Source of the DNA: Poseidonocella sedimentorum | GTDB lineage: Bacteria > Pseudomonadota > Alphaproteobacteria > Rhodobacterales > Rhodobacteraceae | Direction of reading: 5' to 3' | Assembly (NCBI RefSeq): GCF_900116005.1 | Contig: NZ_FOYI01000007.1 | Location: 124,001-188,000, forward strand | Length of the DNA: 64,000 bases | Shown: piece by piece, positions 45,140-53,754 of the stretch | Layout: every line of letters starts with the position of its first letter | Position numbering within the stretch: position 1 is the first letter of the stretch | Notes under the pieces: generated by a model | Seen by the model: only the letters and a program-made list of their open reading frames with translations | Databases searched by the model: none | What the model was told of the DNA's origin: nothing | Program-made: the position numbers and the translations under genes

Positions 45140-46681
45140 TCAGTGGAACTTCTTGATTTCTCCGGTTTTCAGACGGCTCAGGTAGCTTTCGAGCTCGGCC
45201 TTGACCACCGGCATCAGCACGTAGAGCGCGATGATGTTGACCACCGCCATGGCGAAGATCGCCGCATCCGAAAAGTCGATCACCGGGCCGAGGCTGGCGG
45301 CCGCACCGATCACGATGAAGATGCAGAAGATCACCTTGAAGACCAGCTCCTTGGTCCGGCCCTCGCCGAAGAGGAAGGTCCAGGCCTTGAGCCCGTAGTA
45401 GGACCAGCTGATCATCGTCGAGAAGGCGAAGAGGATCACGGCAAGCGCCAGCACGTACTGGAACCACCCGAAGGAGGAGGAGAAGGCCGCCGACGTCAGC
45501 GCCACGCCCTTGTTGCCGTCCACGGTCTGGATCGTGCTTGCGCCCTCGTCGAGCAGGTAGAGCCCGGTGTTGGGATCGCTCACGAGCTGGCCGGTGATGA
45601 TGATCACGAGCGCGGTCATGGTGCAGATCACGACGGTGTCGATGAAGGGCTCGAGCAGCGAGACGAAGCCTTCGGTGATGGGCTCCTTGGTGCGCACCGC
45701 CGAGTGGGCGATGGCCGCCGAGCCGACGCCAGCCTCGTTGGAAAACGCCGCCCGCTTGAAGCCCTGGATCAGCGCGCCGACAAGACCGCCCGCAACACCG
45801 AGCCCGGTGAAGGCGCCCGAGAAGATCTGGCCGAAGGCCCAGCCGATCTGATCGGCGTTCATGATCAGGATGACGAGCGCGACAAGCACATACATGACCC
45901 CCATGAAGGGCACGACCTTTTCCGTCACCCGGGCGATGGACTTGAGCCCGCCGACGATCACGGCAAAGACGATGACCGCGAAGATGATCCCGGTGATCCA
46001 GCCGGGAAAATCGCCGACCACGTTGGCGATCTGGGCGTGGGCCTGGTTGGCCTGGAACATGTTGCCGCCGCCGAGCGCGCCGAGGATACAGAAGATCGAA
46101 AACAGGACCGCGAGGATCTTGCCGCCGGGAATGCCCCGTTCGGCGAAGGCCTTGGTCATGTAATACATCGGGCCGCCAGAGACCGTCCCGTCCGCGTATT
46201 CGTTGCGGTATTTGACCCCGAGGGTACATTCGGTGAATTTCGAGGCCATCCCCATGAGGCCTGCGAGGATCATCCAGAAGGTCGCCCCCGGCCCGCCGAT
46301 GCCCACGGCCACGGCCACGCCGGCGATGTTTCCGAGCCCGACCGTACCCGACAGCGCGGTGGCGAGCGCCTGGAAGTGGCTCACCTCGCCCGCGTCATCG
46401 GGGTCCGAATAATCGCCCTTCACCAGCGATATGGAATGCGGGAAGGCGCGGAACTGGATGAAGCCGAAATAGAGCGTGAAGACCGTCGCCGCGACCACCA
46501 GCCAGGCCACGATCCACGGGAAGGACGTCCCCGGGAAGGGGCTGAAGATGAAATTGACGAACCAGCCGGTCGAGCTGGCGAAGGCGTCATTGATCTGCTG
46601 ATCGAGGGTTTGCGCCTGGATCGGTGCCGCGGCGATCGCGGCGAGACCGGCCAGCGCCCCTCGAAGTCTGAAATGTGTCAT
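45140..46681 (-). CDS. alanine/glycine:cation symporter family protein
   Basis: Na+-coupled amino acid transporter (AGCS family) of 513 residues with about ten membrane helices and an unusual cleavable-looking N-terminus (ALAGLAAIAAAPIQAQ). Family landmarks are FQALATALSGTVGLGNIAGV near residue 105, FWMILAGLMGMASKFTEC, SGGPMYYM, GGGNMFQANQA and AFSNEAGVGSAAIAHSA near residue 315. It begins 31 bases after the universal stress protein gene and is probably co-transcribed with it. Confidence 0.93.
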   Translation of the reverse strand: MTHFRLRGALAGLAAIAAAPIQAQTLDQQINDAFASSTGWFVNFIFSPFPGTSFPWIVAWLVVAATVFTLYFGFIQFRAFPHSISLVKGDYSDPDDAGEVSHFQALATALSGTVGLGNIAGVAVAVGIGGPGATFWMILAGLMGMASKFTECTLGVKYRNEYADGTVSGGPMYYMTKAFAERGIPGGKILAVLFSIFCILGALGGGNMFQANQAHAQIANVVGDFPGWITGIIFAVIVFAVIVGGLKSIARVTEKVVPFMGVMYVLVALVILIMNADQIGWAFGQIFSGAFTGLGVAGGLVGALIQGFKRAAFSNEAGVGSAAIAHSAVRTKEPITEGFVSLLEPFIDTVVICTMTALVIIITGQLVSDPNTGLYLLDEGASTIQTVDGNKGVALTSAAFSSSFGWFQYVLALAVILFAFSTMISWSYYGLKAWTFLFGEGRTKELVFKVIFCIFIVIGAAASLGPVIDFSDAAIFAMAVVNIIALYVLMPVVKAELESYLSRLKTGEIKKFH

Positions 46682-46712
46682 TGTTGACTGTCCCTGCTTA
46701 TTTTTTGTCGGA

Positions 46713-47147
46713 TCATGGAATGATCGTCAGCGCGATCGGGGTGGTCTGGGCGAGGGTCATTGGCACCGAGCCGAAGAAGCGCTTCGACAGCGTGCTCTGA
46801 CCTTGCCGGCCCACGACGAGCTGATCGGCCTTTTCCTGAGTGGCAAGGCGCGCCAGCGTCTCGGCCACGTGGCCATATTTGACCGTCCCCGTCACCGTCA
46901 CCCCGCTCGCGGCGTATTTCTCCAGCGCCGGATCGATCACCGACGTCTTGGCCCGCTTGAGCTCATCCTCGCGCCGGGCATGGCGCTCTTCGATCTCTTC
47001 GGGTGTGAGGAATGTGTAGGGCGACCACTCCAGTACATGAGCCACCACGACCGACGCCCCGGCCTTTATGGCCTGATCCATCGCGTATTCGAGTGCACGT
47101 ACCGCGCTGTCGCTGCCATCATAGGCAACAACGATTTTCGTCGTCAT
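46713..47147 (-). CDS. universal stress protein (UspA family)
   Basis: Cytoplasmic nucleotide-binding-fold protein of 144 residues. ATG 47147 follows AGGAGACAG; the open frame upstream is Arg-rich and not coding. The first strand MTTKIVVAYDGSDSAVRALE and the C-terminal VVGRQGQSTLSKRFFGSVP match the UspA ATP-binding pattern (G-x2-G-x9-G-S/T). It precedes the alanine symporter on the same strand, so it may be co-regulated with transport under stress. Confidence 0.9.
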   Translation of the reverse strand: MTTKIVVAYDGSDSAVRALEYAMDQAIKAGASVVVAHVLEWSPYTFLTPEEIEERHARREDELKRAKTSVIDPALEKYAASGVTVTGTVKYGHVAETLARLATQEKADQLVVGRQGQSTLSKRFFGSVPMTLAQTTPIALTIIP

Positions 47148-47541
47148 CTGCTGTCTCCTGCGTCGACTCCCCTTTGGGAGTGTTCGAGATATGCGGGCAC
47201 CTTGGGGCGCCAGCGGTGGTGTCGCAGTCTGGCTCCGGGCGGCCGGATCGGCAAACGCCTCCGCCCGTAGCCCTCTCAGCCTCGCACGCAAACCTGTTCA
47301 AATCCCGGGGCCCCAATGCCCCCGCCGCGAGGAAACCACGCGCGTCGGACGGGTGCGGCGTCACTGCACCGTGCCACGAAATTGCCGCAGTTCAATTTAT
47401 GACTATATCATGACCGCGAATTTTAGCAGCATTTTCAAATGCTCGGTGTGAAAGCGATGCAAATTCGCACCGCTTCGCTTAGAAATTGGCCTGCGGCAAG
47501 GGGGCGCATGGCGGGCCCGCGGCTGGGGCGCTGGCCGATCC
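47148..47541. other. intergenic region upstream of the universal stress protein gene
   Basis: About 390 bases without a credible gene. ACTCCC-CTTT-GGGAGT at about 47166-47181 is a small hairpin close to the usp start. The stretch 47380-47470 is AT-rich and contains TATAGT- and TTGAAA-like elements on the minus strand without ideal spacing, so it probably holds the usp promoter. I see no FNR-like or LexA box. Confidence 0.4.
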
Positions 47542-48552
47542 TCAGGCGGGTCCGGCCGGGCCGTTTTCCCCAGCGTCAGGCGCGTCCAGCGCGTCCAGCA
47601 TGTCGCGCGCGGCGGCCAGCGGGGCCAGATGCCCCGCCGCGACCTCTGCGCCAAGCGCGGCCATGCGCGCCCGCGCCCCCGGCGTCTCCAACCGCGCCAG
47701 AAGCGCCTGCCGGACCTCTTCGGCAAACCAGTGCCGCGCCTGCTCCGCGCGGGTCTGCGCGAAGACCGACCGCGCCCGGCGCCACTCCAGAAGCCCACGC
47801 ATCTCACCCCAGACCGTCTCCAGCCCATCGGCCTCCAGCGCCGAGACGCACAGCGCCTTGGGAAAGTCTTCCGGATCCTGCGGACGGCGGCGCATGAGGC
47901 GCAGCGCGCCGGCGTAGTCGGCCCGCGTCCGCTGGGCGGCGGGTTTGAGCGCGCCATCGGCCTTGTTGACCAGCACCAGATCGGCGATCTCCATGATCCC
48001 CCGCTTGACGCCCTGCAACTCGTCGCCCCCCGCTGGTGCGAGCAGCAGCACAAACAGATCGGACATCATCGACACCATCGTCTCAGATTGCCCCACCCCC
48101 ACGGTTTCGATCAGCACCACGTCGAACCCCGCCGCCTCGCAAAGCGCCACCGCTTCGCGCGTCCGGCGGGCCACGCCGCCGAGGTGGCTCTGCGCCGGAG
48201 AGGGGCGGATGAAGGCGTTCGGCTCGCGCGAGAGGCGCTCCATCCGTGTCTTGTCGCCGAGGATCGAGCCGCCGGTCCGCGCGCTGGAAGGATCAACCGC
48301 CAGCACCGCCACGCGCAGCCCCTGCCCGGTCAGCATGCAGCCGAACGCCTCGATGAAGGTGGATTTGCCGACGCCGGGCGTGCCCGAAAGGCCGATCCGC
48401 ACCGCCTGCCGCCCTGCGCCCGAGACCCGGTCCAGAAGCTCCGCCGCCATGGCCTGATGATCGGCGCGCTGGCTCTCCACCAGCGTGATCGCCCGCGCGA
48501 GGCTCCGCCGGTCGCCCTTCAGGATCTGTTCCGCGAGTGCCGCGATCTCCAT
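47542..48552 (-). CDS. meaB: methylmalonyl-CoA mutase-associated GTPase MeaB
   Basis: G3E-family GTPase chaperone of 336 residues that protects and reloads the B12-dependent methylmalonyl-CoA mutase. N-terminal helices (RRSLARAITLVESQRADH) are typical. The P-loop is IGLSGTPGVGKSTFIEAFG near residue 57. AVDPSSARTGGSILGDKTRM, FIRPSPAQSHLGGVARRT, IETVGVGQSE and LVNKADG complete the GTPase motifs. No mutase gene is adjacent here. Confidence 0.94.
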   Translation of the reverse strand: MEIAALAEQILKGDRRSLARAITLVESQRADHQAMAAELLDRVSGAGRQAVRIGLSGTPGVGKSTFIEAFGCMLTGQGLRVAVLAVDPSSARTGGSILGDKTRMERLSREPNAFIRPSPAQSHLGGVARRTREAVALCEAAGFDVVLIETVGVGQSETMVSMMSDLFVLLLAPAGGDELQGVKRGIMEIADLVLVNKADGALKPAAQRTRADYAGALRLMRRRPQDPEDFPKALCVSALEADGLETVWGEMRGLLEWRRARSVFAQTRAEQARHWFAEEVRQALLARLETPGARARMAALGAEVAAGHLAPLAAARDMLDALDAPDAGENGPAGPA

Positions 48553-48644
48553 GCGCCTCTCCTTTTGGCCCGCTTATCCCCCGCGCCCCGCGCCCGCGCA
48601 AGCCGCCTCTCGACCTCGCCCGCGCCCGCGCCCATAACGAGCCC

Positions 48645-51092
48645 ATGGCCGACACGCTCCCGATTCACGCGATCCTCGACGATCTTATCGCCGCCATGGC
48701 CGCCGGGCGCCGCGCCGTTCTGCAAGCCCCGCCAGGCGCGGGCAAGACCACCGTCGTGCCGCTCGCGCTGCTGCGCGCCGGCATCACCAGCGGCACGATC
48801 CTGATGCTCGAACCCCGCCGCCTCGCCGCCCGCGCCGCCGCCGAGCGGATGGCCGAAAACCTAAGCGAACCCGTGGGCCAGACCGTGGGCTACCGGATGC
48901 GCGGCGAGGCGCGGGTGAGCCGCGCAACACGGATCGAGGTGGTGACCGAGGGCATCCTGACGCGCCGCATCCAGTCGGATCCCGGGCTCGACGGGGTCGG
49001 CGCGGTCATCTTCGACGAGTTTCACGAACGCTCCCTCAACGCCGATTTCGGCCTTGCCCTCTGTCTCGAAATCGCCGGCGCCCTGCGCGATGATCTGCAC
49101 CTTCTGGCCATGTCCGCCACACTCGATGCCGCCCCCGTCGCCGCCCTGATGGACGCCCCGATCCTCACCGCCGAGGGGCGCAGCTTTCCGGTCGAGACGA
49201 TCTGGATCGACGCGCCGCTGCCGCCGCGCACGCGCCTGCCGGAGGCCGCCGCCGATCTGGTCGCCCATGCCGCCGCCGAGACCGCGGGCGACATGCTCGT
49301 CTTCCTGCCCGGCGAGGGCGAAATCCGCCGCACCGCCGCGCTCCTCGGCAAGCGCCTGCCCCCCGATCACGTGGTCCAACCGCTCTTCGGCGCGATGGAC
49401 TTCTCAAAGCAGCGCGCCGCCCTCTCCCCGCTCGCCCGGGGCCGCAAGATCGTCCTCGCCACGGCCATCGCCGAGACCTCGCTGACCATCCCCGGCATCA
49501 CCACCGTGGTCGATGCCGGCCGGGCCCGCCGCGCGCGTTTCGATCCGGCCAACGGCATGTCTCGCCTCGTGACCGAACGCGTGACCCGCGCCGAAGCCAC
49601 GCAGCGCGCGGGCCGTGCGGGCCGCACCGGGCCGGGCCGCGCCTATCGCCTCTGGACCCGCGGCGAAGAGGGCGCGCTCGCCCCCTTCCCGCCGCCCGAA
49701 ATCGAGACCGCCGATCTCGCCCCGCTGGCGCTGGACCTCGCGGCCTGGGGGGCCGAACCTGCGGATCTGCCGTTCCTCGCGCAGCCCAACCCCGGCGCTC
49801 TGGCCGAGGCCCGCGCCCTGCTCCGTCTGCTCGGTGCGCTCGATCGCGACGATCGGATCACCGCCCACGGCCGCGCCCTCGCCGCCCTGCCGCTCCACCC
49901 GCGCCTTGCGCATATGCTGAGCCGGGCGGGCAAGGCCGCCGCCCCGCTCGCCGCCCTTCTGGGGGACCGCGATCCGCTCTCGGGCGCCCCCGTCGATCTC
50001 GCGCTGCGCCTTGAGGCGTTGCAGGACGCAAAGGCCTTCGCCGCCCGCCGCCCCTACGCCCTGAACCGCGGCGCGTTGGAGCGCATCCGGGCCGAGGCCC
50101 GCCGCCTCGCCGCCCTCGCCCCGCCCCCCTCCGGTGAGGCGCTCTCCCCCGCCGCCATGGCCGCGCTCGCCTACCCCGACCGCATCGCCCTCAGGCGCAA
50201 GGGCGCCGCGCCCCGCTACCAACTCTCCTCCGGCTCCGGCGCGGTTCTGGACGAGGCCGACCCGCTCGCCGGCCAGCGCCTCCTTGTCGCAACCTCCCTC
50301 GATGGCGACCGGCGCGAGGCCCGCATCCGCCAGGCCCTCCCCATCGCCGAAACCGAGCTTCGCGCGCTCTTCGGGGATCTCATCGCGTGGGACAGCAGCT
50401 GCGCCTGGTCGCGCCGCTCCCGCCTCGTTGAGGCCCGTCGTCAGGAACGCCTCGGCGCCCTCGCCCTCGATGACCGCATCTGGCAGGACGCTCCGCCCGA
50501 GACCATCGCCCGCGCGCTGCTCGACGGGGTGCGCGACCTCGGCCTGCCCTGGACCGACGCCGCCCGCCGCTTCCAGGCACGGGCGCTCCTCCTGCGCGAC
50601 TGGGACCAGACCGTCCCAGACCTGTCGGACGCGGCCCTCCTGGGGGCGCTCGACGATTGGCTCCTGCCCCACCTCACCGGATTGCGCAGCGCCGAAGACA
50701 TCCGCGCGCTCAACCTCCTGCCCGCCCTGCGCGCCATCCTCACCTGGGAGCAGAGCCAGGCCCTCGACCGCACGGTCCCACCCGCCTTCACCACGCCGCT
50801 GGGCCGCAAGATCCCCATCGACTACTCCGGCGAGCACCCCGCCATCGCCCTGCGCCTGCAGGAAATGTTCGGCCAGACCACGCACCCGACAAGCGCCGGC
50901 CGCCCCCTGCGCATCACGCTGCTCTCCCCGGCCCAACGCCCGGTACAGGTGACGATGGACCTGCCCGCCTTCTGGCAAAACTCCTACGCCGATGTGCGCA
51001 AGGACATGCGCGGCCGCTACCCCAAACACCCCTGGCCCGAAGACCCAAGCCAGGCCGACCCGACGCTCCGCGCCAAGCCGCGCCGCGGCTGA
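48645..51092 (+). CDS. hrpB: ATP-dependent helicase HrpB
   Basis: DEAH-box-related helicase of 815 residues. ATG 48645 (MADTLPIHAILDDL) fits homologues; the earlier in-frame ATG adds a Pro/Arg-rich tail-like stretch. Motifs: Walker A QAPPGAGKTTVVPLALL near residue 25, DEFH in VIFDEFHERSL, SAT in LLAMSATLDA, and ATAIAETSLTIPGITTVVDAG plus RAGRAGRTGPGRAYRLW. The C-terminal HrpB-specific domain ends with FWQNSYADVRKDMRGRYPKH, highly conserved. Its cellular role is poorly defined. Divergent from meaB. Confidence 0.95.
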   Translation: MADTLPIHAILDDLIAAMAAGRRAVLQAPPGAGKTTVVPLALLRAGITSGTILMLEPRRLAARAAAERMAENLSEPVGQTVGYRMRGEARVSRATRIEVVTEGILTRRIQSDPGLDGVGAVIFDEFHERSLNADFGLALCLEIAGALRDDLHLLAMSATLDAAPVAALMDAPILTAEGRSFPVETIWIDAPLPPRTRLPEAAADLVAHAAAETAGDMLVFLPGEGEIRRTAALLGKRLPPDHVVQPLFGAMDFSKQRAALSPLARGRKIVLATAIAETSLTIPGITTVVDAGRARRARFDPANGMSRLVTERVTRAEATQRAGRAGRTGPGRAYRLWTRGEEGALAPFPPPEIETADLAPLALDLAAWGAEPADLPFLAQPNPGALAEARALLRLLGALDRDDRITAHGRALAALPLHPRLAHMLSRAGKAAAPLAALLGDRDPLSGAPVDLALRLEALQDAKAFAARRPYALNRGALERIRAEARRLAALAPPPSGEALSPAAMAALAYPDRIALRRKGAAPRYQLSSGSGAVLDEADPLAGQRLLVATSLDGDRREARIRQALPIAETELRALFGDLIAWDSSCAWSRRSRLVEARRQERLGALALDDRIWQDAPPETIARALLDGVRDLGLPWTDAARRFQARALLLRDWDQTVPDLSDAALLGALDDWLLPHLTGLRSAEDIRALNLLPALRAILTWEQSQALDRTVPPAFTTPLGRKIPIDYSGEHPAIALRLQEMFGQTTHPTSAGRPLRITLLSPAQRPVQVTMDLPAFWQNSYADVRKDMRGRYPKHPWPEDPSQADPTLRAKPRRG

Positions 51093-51123
51093 GACCGGCA
51101 AGCAGCGGCCTCCACCCGGCCCA

Positions 51124-51143
51124 CGCGGGGCGCAAGCCCCGCG
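51124..51143. terminator. hairpin after hrpB
   Basis: CGCGGGGC-GCAA-GCCCCGCG forms an eight-base perfect stem 31 bases after the hrpB stop and before the convergent tadA stop. No T-run, so efficiency is uncertain. Confidence 0.5.
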
Positions 51144-51208
51144 CCGCGCGCCCCGGAAGGGGCGCAAAACCTCATGTCGTGCGGGCCGGCACGGCCCGCT
51201 CCGTTTGA

Positions 51209-51664
51209 TCAGGGGGACAGCCGGCGTTCTGCAAAGAACCTGCGCAACAGCTCCGCCGAGGCGTCCGCGCCGATCCCGTCATAGACCTCCGGCGCATGGT
51301 GGCACTGCGGCTGGGCAAAGACCCGCGCGCCCTGGGCCACGCCGCCTGATTTGGGATCCGCCGCGCCGTAGTAGAGCCGAGCCACCCGGGCGAATGAAAT
51401 CGCCGCCGCGCACATCGGGCAAGGCTCCAGCGTAACGTAGAGATCCGCGCCCTCGATCCGCTCGCTGCCCGCGGCCGCGCAGGCCGCCCGCAGCGCCAGC
51501 ACCTCCGCATGGGCCGTGGGGTCCGACAGCTCCCGCGTCCGGTTTCCGGCCCGCGCGATCACCGCGCCGCCGCGCACAATCACCGCGCCGACCGGCACCT
51601 CGCCGCGCGCCGCCGCGGCGCGCGCTTCCTCAAGCGCTGTATCCATGTAGGAGGTGAAGCCCAT
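51209..51664 (-). CDS. tadA: tRNA-specific adenosine deaminase
   Basis: Zinc deaminase of 151 residues that makes inosine at the wobble position of tRNA-Arg(ACG). The catalytic HAE is in DPTAHAEVLALRAA, and the zinc-binding PCxxC in TLEPCPMCAAAISFARV. ATG 51664 (MGFTSYMDTALEEARAA) is chosen; the open frame further upstream runs into the divergent pseudouridine synthase gene and is not coding. Length suits TadA better than guanine or cytosine deaminase. Confidence 0.9.
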   Translation of the reverse strand: MGFTSYMDTALEEARAAAARGEVPVGAVIVRGGAVIARAGNRTRELSDPTAHAEVLALRAACAAAGSERIEGADLYVTLEPCPMCAAAISFARVARLYYGAADPKSGGVAQGARVFAQPQCHHAPEVYDGIGADASAELLRRFFAERRLSP

Positions 51665-51713
51665 GCAGATCTGTCTCTTTCCCTGTCCCGCGATATCCTC
51701 TATCGCAACAGCC

Positions 51714-52589
51714 ATGAGCAAAGACAGCCCCAAAGCCAGCCCCAAAGACGCGGGCGCCACGGACACCCCCGACGGGGATCGCATCGCCAAGGTCCTCTCC
51801 CGCGCCGGGATCGCCTCGCGCCGGGATGCCGAGCGGATGATCGAGGCCGGGCGGGTTTCGGTCAACGGCAAGACCATCACCCGCGCCGCGCTCAACGTGA
51901 CCGACCGGGACAAGATCACCGTCGATGGCAAGCCGGTCGAGCCGCCGCAGGCCGCACGGCTCTGGCTCTATCACAAGCCCACCGGCCTCGTGACCACCAC
52001 CCGCGACGAACAGGGCCGCAAGACCATTTTCGACGCGCTCCCCGAGGATCTGCCCCGGGTGATGAGTGTCGGCCGGCTGGACCTCAACTCCGAGGGGCTG
52101 CTGCTCCTGACCAACGACGGCGGCATCAAGCGCCGGCTGGAGCTGCCCTCGACCGGCTGGCTCCGCAAGTATCGCGTCCGGGTCAACGGCCGCCCGCAGG
52201 AGGGCGATCTCGAACCGCTGCGGCAGGGGATCGACGTCGAGGGCACGCGGTTCCAGCCCATGGCCGTCACTCTCGATCGTCAGAAGGGCGCCAATGCCTG
52301 GATCACCGTCGGCCTGCGCGAAGGCAAGAACCGCGAGATCCGCCGCGCGATGGAGGCGATCGGCCTCACCGTCAACCGCCTGATCCGCGTCTCCTATGGC
52401 CCGTTCCAGCTCGGCCAGCTCAAATCCGGCGAGGTGCAGGAAATCCGCCCCCGCGTGCTCAAGGACCAGCTCGGACTGAGCGAGGACGACGCCGAAAAAC
52501 CCGGCGCCCCGCCCGCCGGCGGCAAGGCTTCCGCTGGGTCAGGCGGCAAAAAACCGCGCGTGACGCGCACACCGCGCCGCAGAAGCTGA
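51714..52589 (+). CDS. rRNA pseudouridine synthase (RluB/RsuA family)
   Basis: Pseudouridine synthase of 291 residues. An N-terminal S4 RNA-binding domain (RIAKVLSRAGIASRRDAERM, EAGRVSVNG) lies at about 23-70. The catalytic domain contains VGRLDLNSEGLLLLTNDG, where the first Asp is the nucleophile, and REGKNREIRRAMEAIGL. The C-terminal tail is basic and low-complexity. ATG 51714 begins MSKDSPKASPKDAG; an in-frame ATG 60 bases earlier overlaps tadA. The target may be 23S U2605 (RluB) but cannot be fixed by eye. Confidence 0.9.
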   Translation: MSKDSPKASPKDAGATDTPDGDRIAKVLSRAGIASRRDAERMIEAGRVSVNGKTITRAALNVTDRDKITVDGKPVEPPQAARLWLYHKPTGLVTTTRDEQGRKTIFDALPEDLPRVMSVGRLDLNSEGLLLLTNDGGIKRRLELPSTGWLRKYRVRVNGRPQEGDLEPLRQGIDVEGTRFQPMAVTLDRQKGANAWITVGLREGKNREIRRAMEAIGLTVNRLIRVSYGPFQLGQLKSGEVQEIRPRVLKDQLGLSEDDAEKPGAPPAGGKASAGSGGKKPRVTRTPRRRS

Positions 52590-52712
52590 GAATTCTTACC
52601 GGTTTTGTTGCCTTCCCCCGCGCCAAGCGGCTAACGTCTCGGCGGTGCTGGTATTTTGTTTCGGAGAGTCGCAAGGCTCCGTCCGGGTGACACGTGAAAC
52701 GTGGAGGGACTT

Positions 52713-52796
52713 ATGAGCGGTGAAGGGTTGCGAAAACTCGCCTTCGCGCTTCTCGTGGCGCTGATCCTCTTTGTCTCCTTTACGGGAGGCGCCTGA
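52713..52796 (+). CDS. 27-residue membrane microprotein leading the XpaC/TelA operon
   Basis: ATG 52713 is preceded by GGAGGG at ideal spacing and gives a 27-residue product. A polar N-terminus (MSGEGLRKL) is followed by one hydrophobic helix (AFALLVALILFVSF) and TGGA. The TGA is followed after one base by the ATG of the XpaC-like gene, so translation is probably coupled. It is too small for usual gene callers. Function unknown; it may be an operon-specific membrane partner or a leader peptide. Confidence 0.6.
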   Translation: MSGEGLRKLAFALLVALILFVSFTGGA

Positions 52797-52797
52797 G

Positions 52798-53706
52798 ATG
52801 GCCCAGCGGTTCGGCGGCAAGTACAGCCCCTCCGACTCCATTTCGGGCTCCGACTCCGAGCGCCCCACCGGCAAGTCCGCCCCCGGGGCGAGCTTTCAGG
52901 GCGCGCGCCGCACCCGCGCGGGCGGCCGGGTCAACCTGCTCTTCATCGCGCCGCTCCCGCTGGCCTGGGTTGCCTTCTTTCGTGGCGGGCCAACCGGCCT
53001 TGCCCTCACCCTTCTGGCGCTCGGGCTTTTGCTTCTGGCCGCCTGGCTCACCCGCGAGGGCGTGCGCGCGCATGAGGCCTATGACGCGCGCAAGATCGCC
53101 CGCCGCCCCGCCTTCCCACGCAAGATCGCCGGCGCCGGGCTCACCGGGCTCGGCCTGGCCTGCGCCGCCGTGACCGACAGCGGCATCGCCGGCGCGCTGA
53201 TCTACGGGCTCATTGGCGCCGCGCTCCACGCCTTTGCCTTCGGCCCCGATCCGATGCGCAACAAGGGGATGGAAGGGGTCGATGCCTTCAACAGTGACCG
53301 CGTGGCCCGCGCCGTCGAGGCCGCCGAGCGCGAGCTCGCCGCCATGTCCGACGCCGCCCTGCGCACGCAGGACCGGGGCGTCCTCGCCCGGATCGAAGGC
53401 TTTCACGAGACCGCAAGGCGCCTGTTCCGCACCGTGGAGGAAGATCCCCGCGATCTCACCGCCGCGCGCCGCTACCTCTCGGTCTATCTCACCGGCGCCA
53501 AGGACGCGACGGTCAAGTTCGCCGACATCTACACCCGCAACCGCGACGCGGAGGCGCGTGCCGACTACTTCGCCCTGCTTGATGATCTCGAGCAGAATTT
53601 CGCCGCCCGCACCGAAAAGCTCCTGCTCGATGACCGCAGCGACCTCACGGTCGAGATCGAGGTGCTGCGCGAGCGCTTGTCGCGAGAGGGGATCCGGCCA
53701 GAATGA
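52798..53706 (+). CDS. XpaC-like (5-bromo-4-chloroindolyl phosphate hydrolysis) family protein
   Basis: Membrane-associated protein of 302 residues from ATG 52798 (MAQRFGGKYSPSDS). A Ser-rich N-terminus is followed by three or four hydrophobic segments (NLLFIAPLPLAWVAFF, GLALTLLALGLLLLAAWL, and AGLTGLGLACAAVTDSGIAG with GALIYGLIGAALHAFAFG). A helical cytoplasmic domain of about 170 residues starts at FNSDRVARAVEAAE. This is the XpaC architecture; despite the family name no hydrolase motif is apparent. It pairs with TelA, as in yceG/yceH-like gene sets. Confidence 0.75.
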   Translation: MAQRFGGKYSPSDSISGSDSERPTGKSAPGASFQGARRTRAGGRVNLLFIAPLPLAWVAFFRGGPTGLALTLLALGLLLLAAWLTREGVRAHEAYDARKIARRPAFPRKIAGAGLTGLGLACAAVTDSGIAGALIYGLIGAALHAFAFGPDPMRNKGMEGVDAFNSDRVARAVEAAERELAAMSDAALRTQDRGVLARIEGFHETARRLFRTVEEDPRDLTAARRYLSVYLTGAKDATVKFADIYTRNRDAEARADYFALLDDLEQNFAARTEKLLLDDRSDLTVEIEVLRERLSREGIRPE

Positions 53707-53754
53707 TCGCCCCGCCGCCCGTGATTTTCCCAAGTTCCAACAGTGAGGACCCCG

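Noticed and set aside
44873-46687. Plus-strand frame of 604 codons antisense to the alanine symporter
   Set aside because: His/Asp/Glu-rich shadow of a membrane protein; the symporter motifs lie on the minus strand.
49404-51167. Minus-strand frame of 587 codons antisense to hrpB
   Set aside because: Gly/Ala/Glu-rich shadow without motifs; HrpB helicase motifs are complete on the plus strand.
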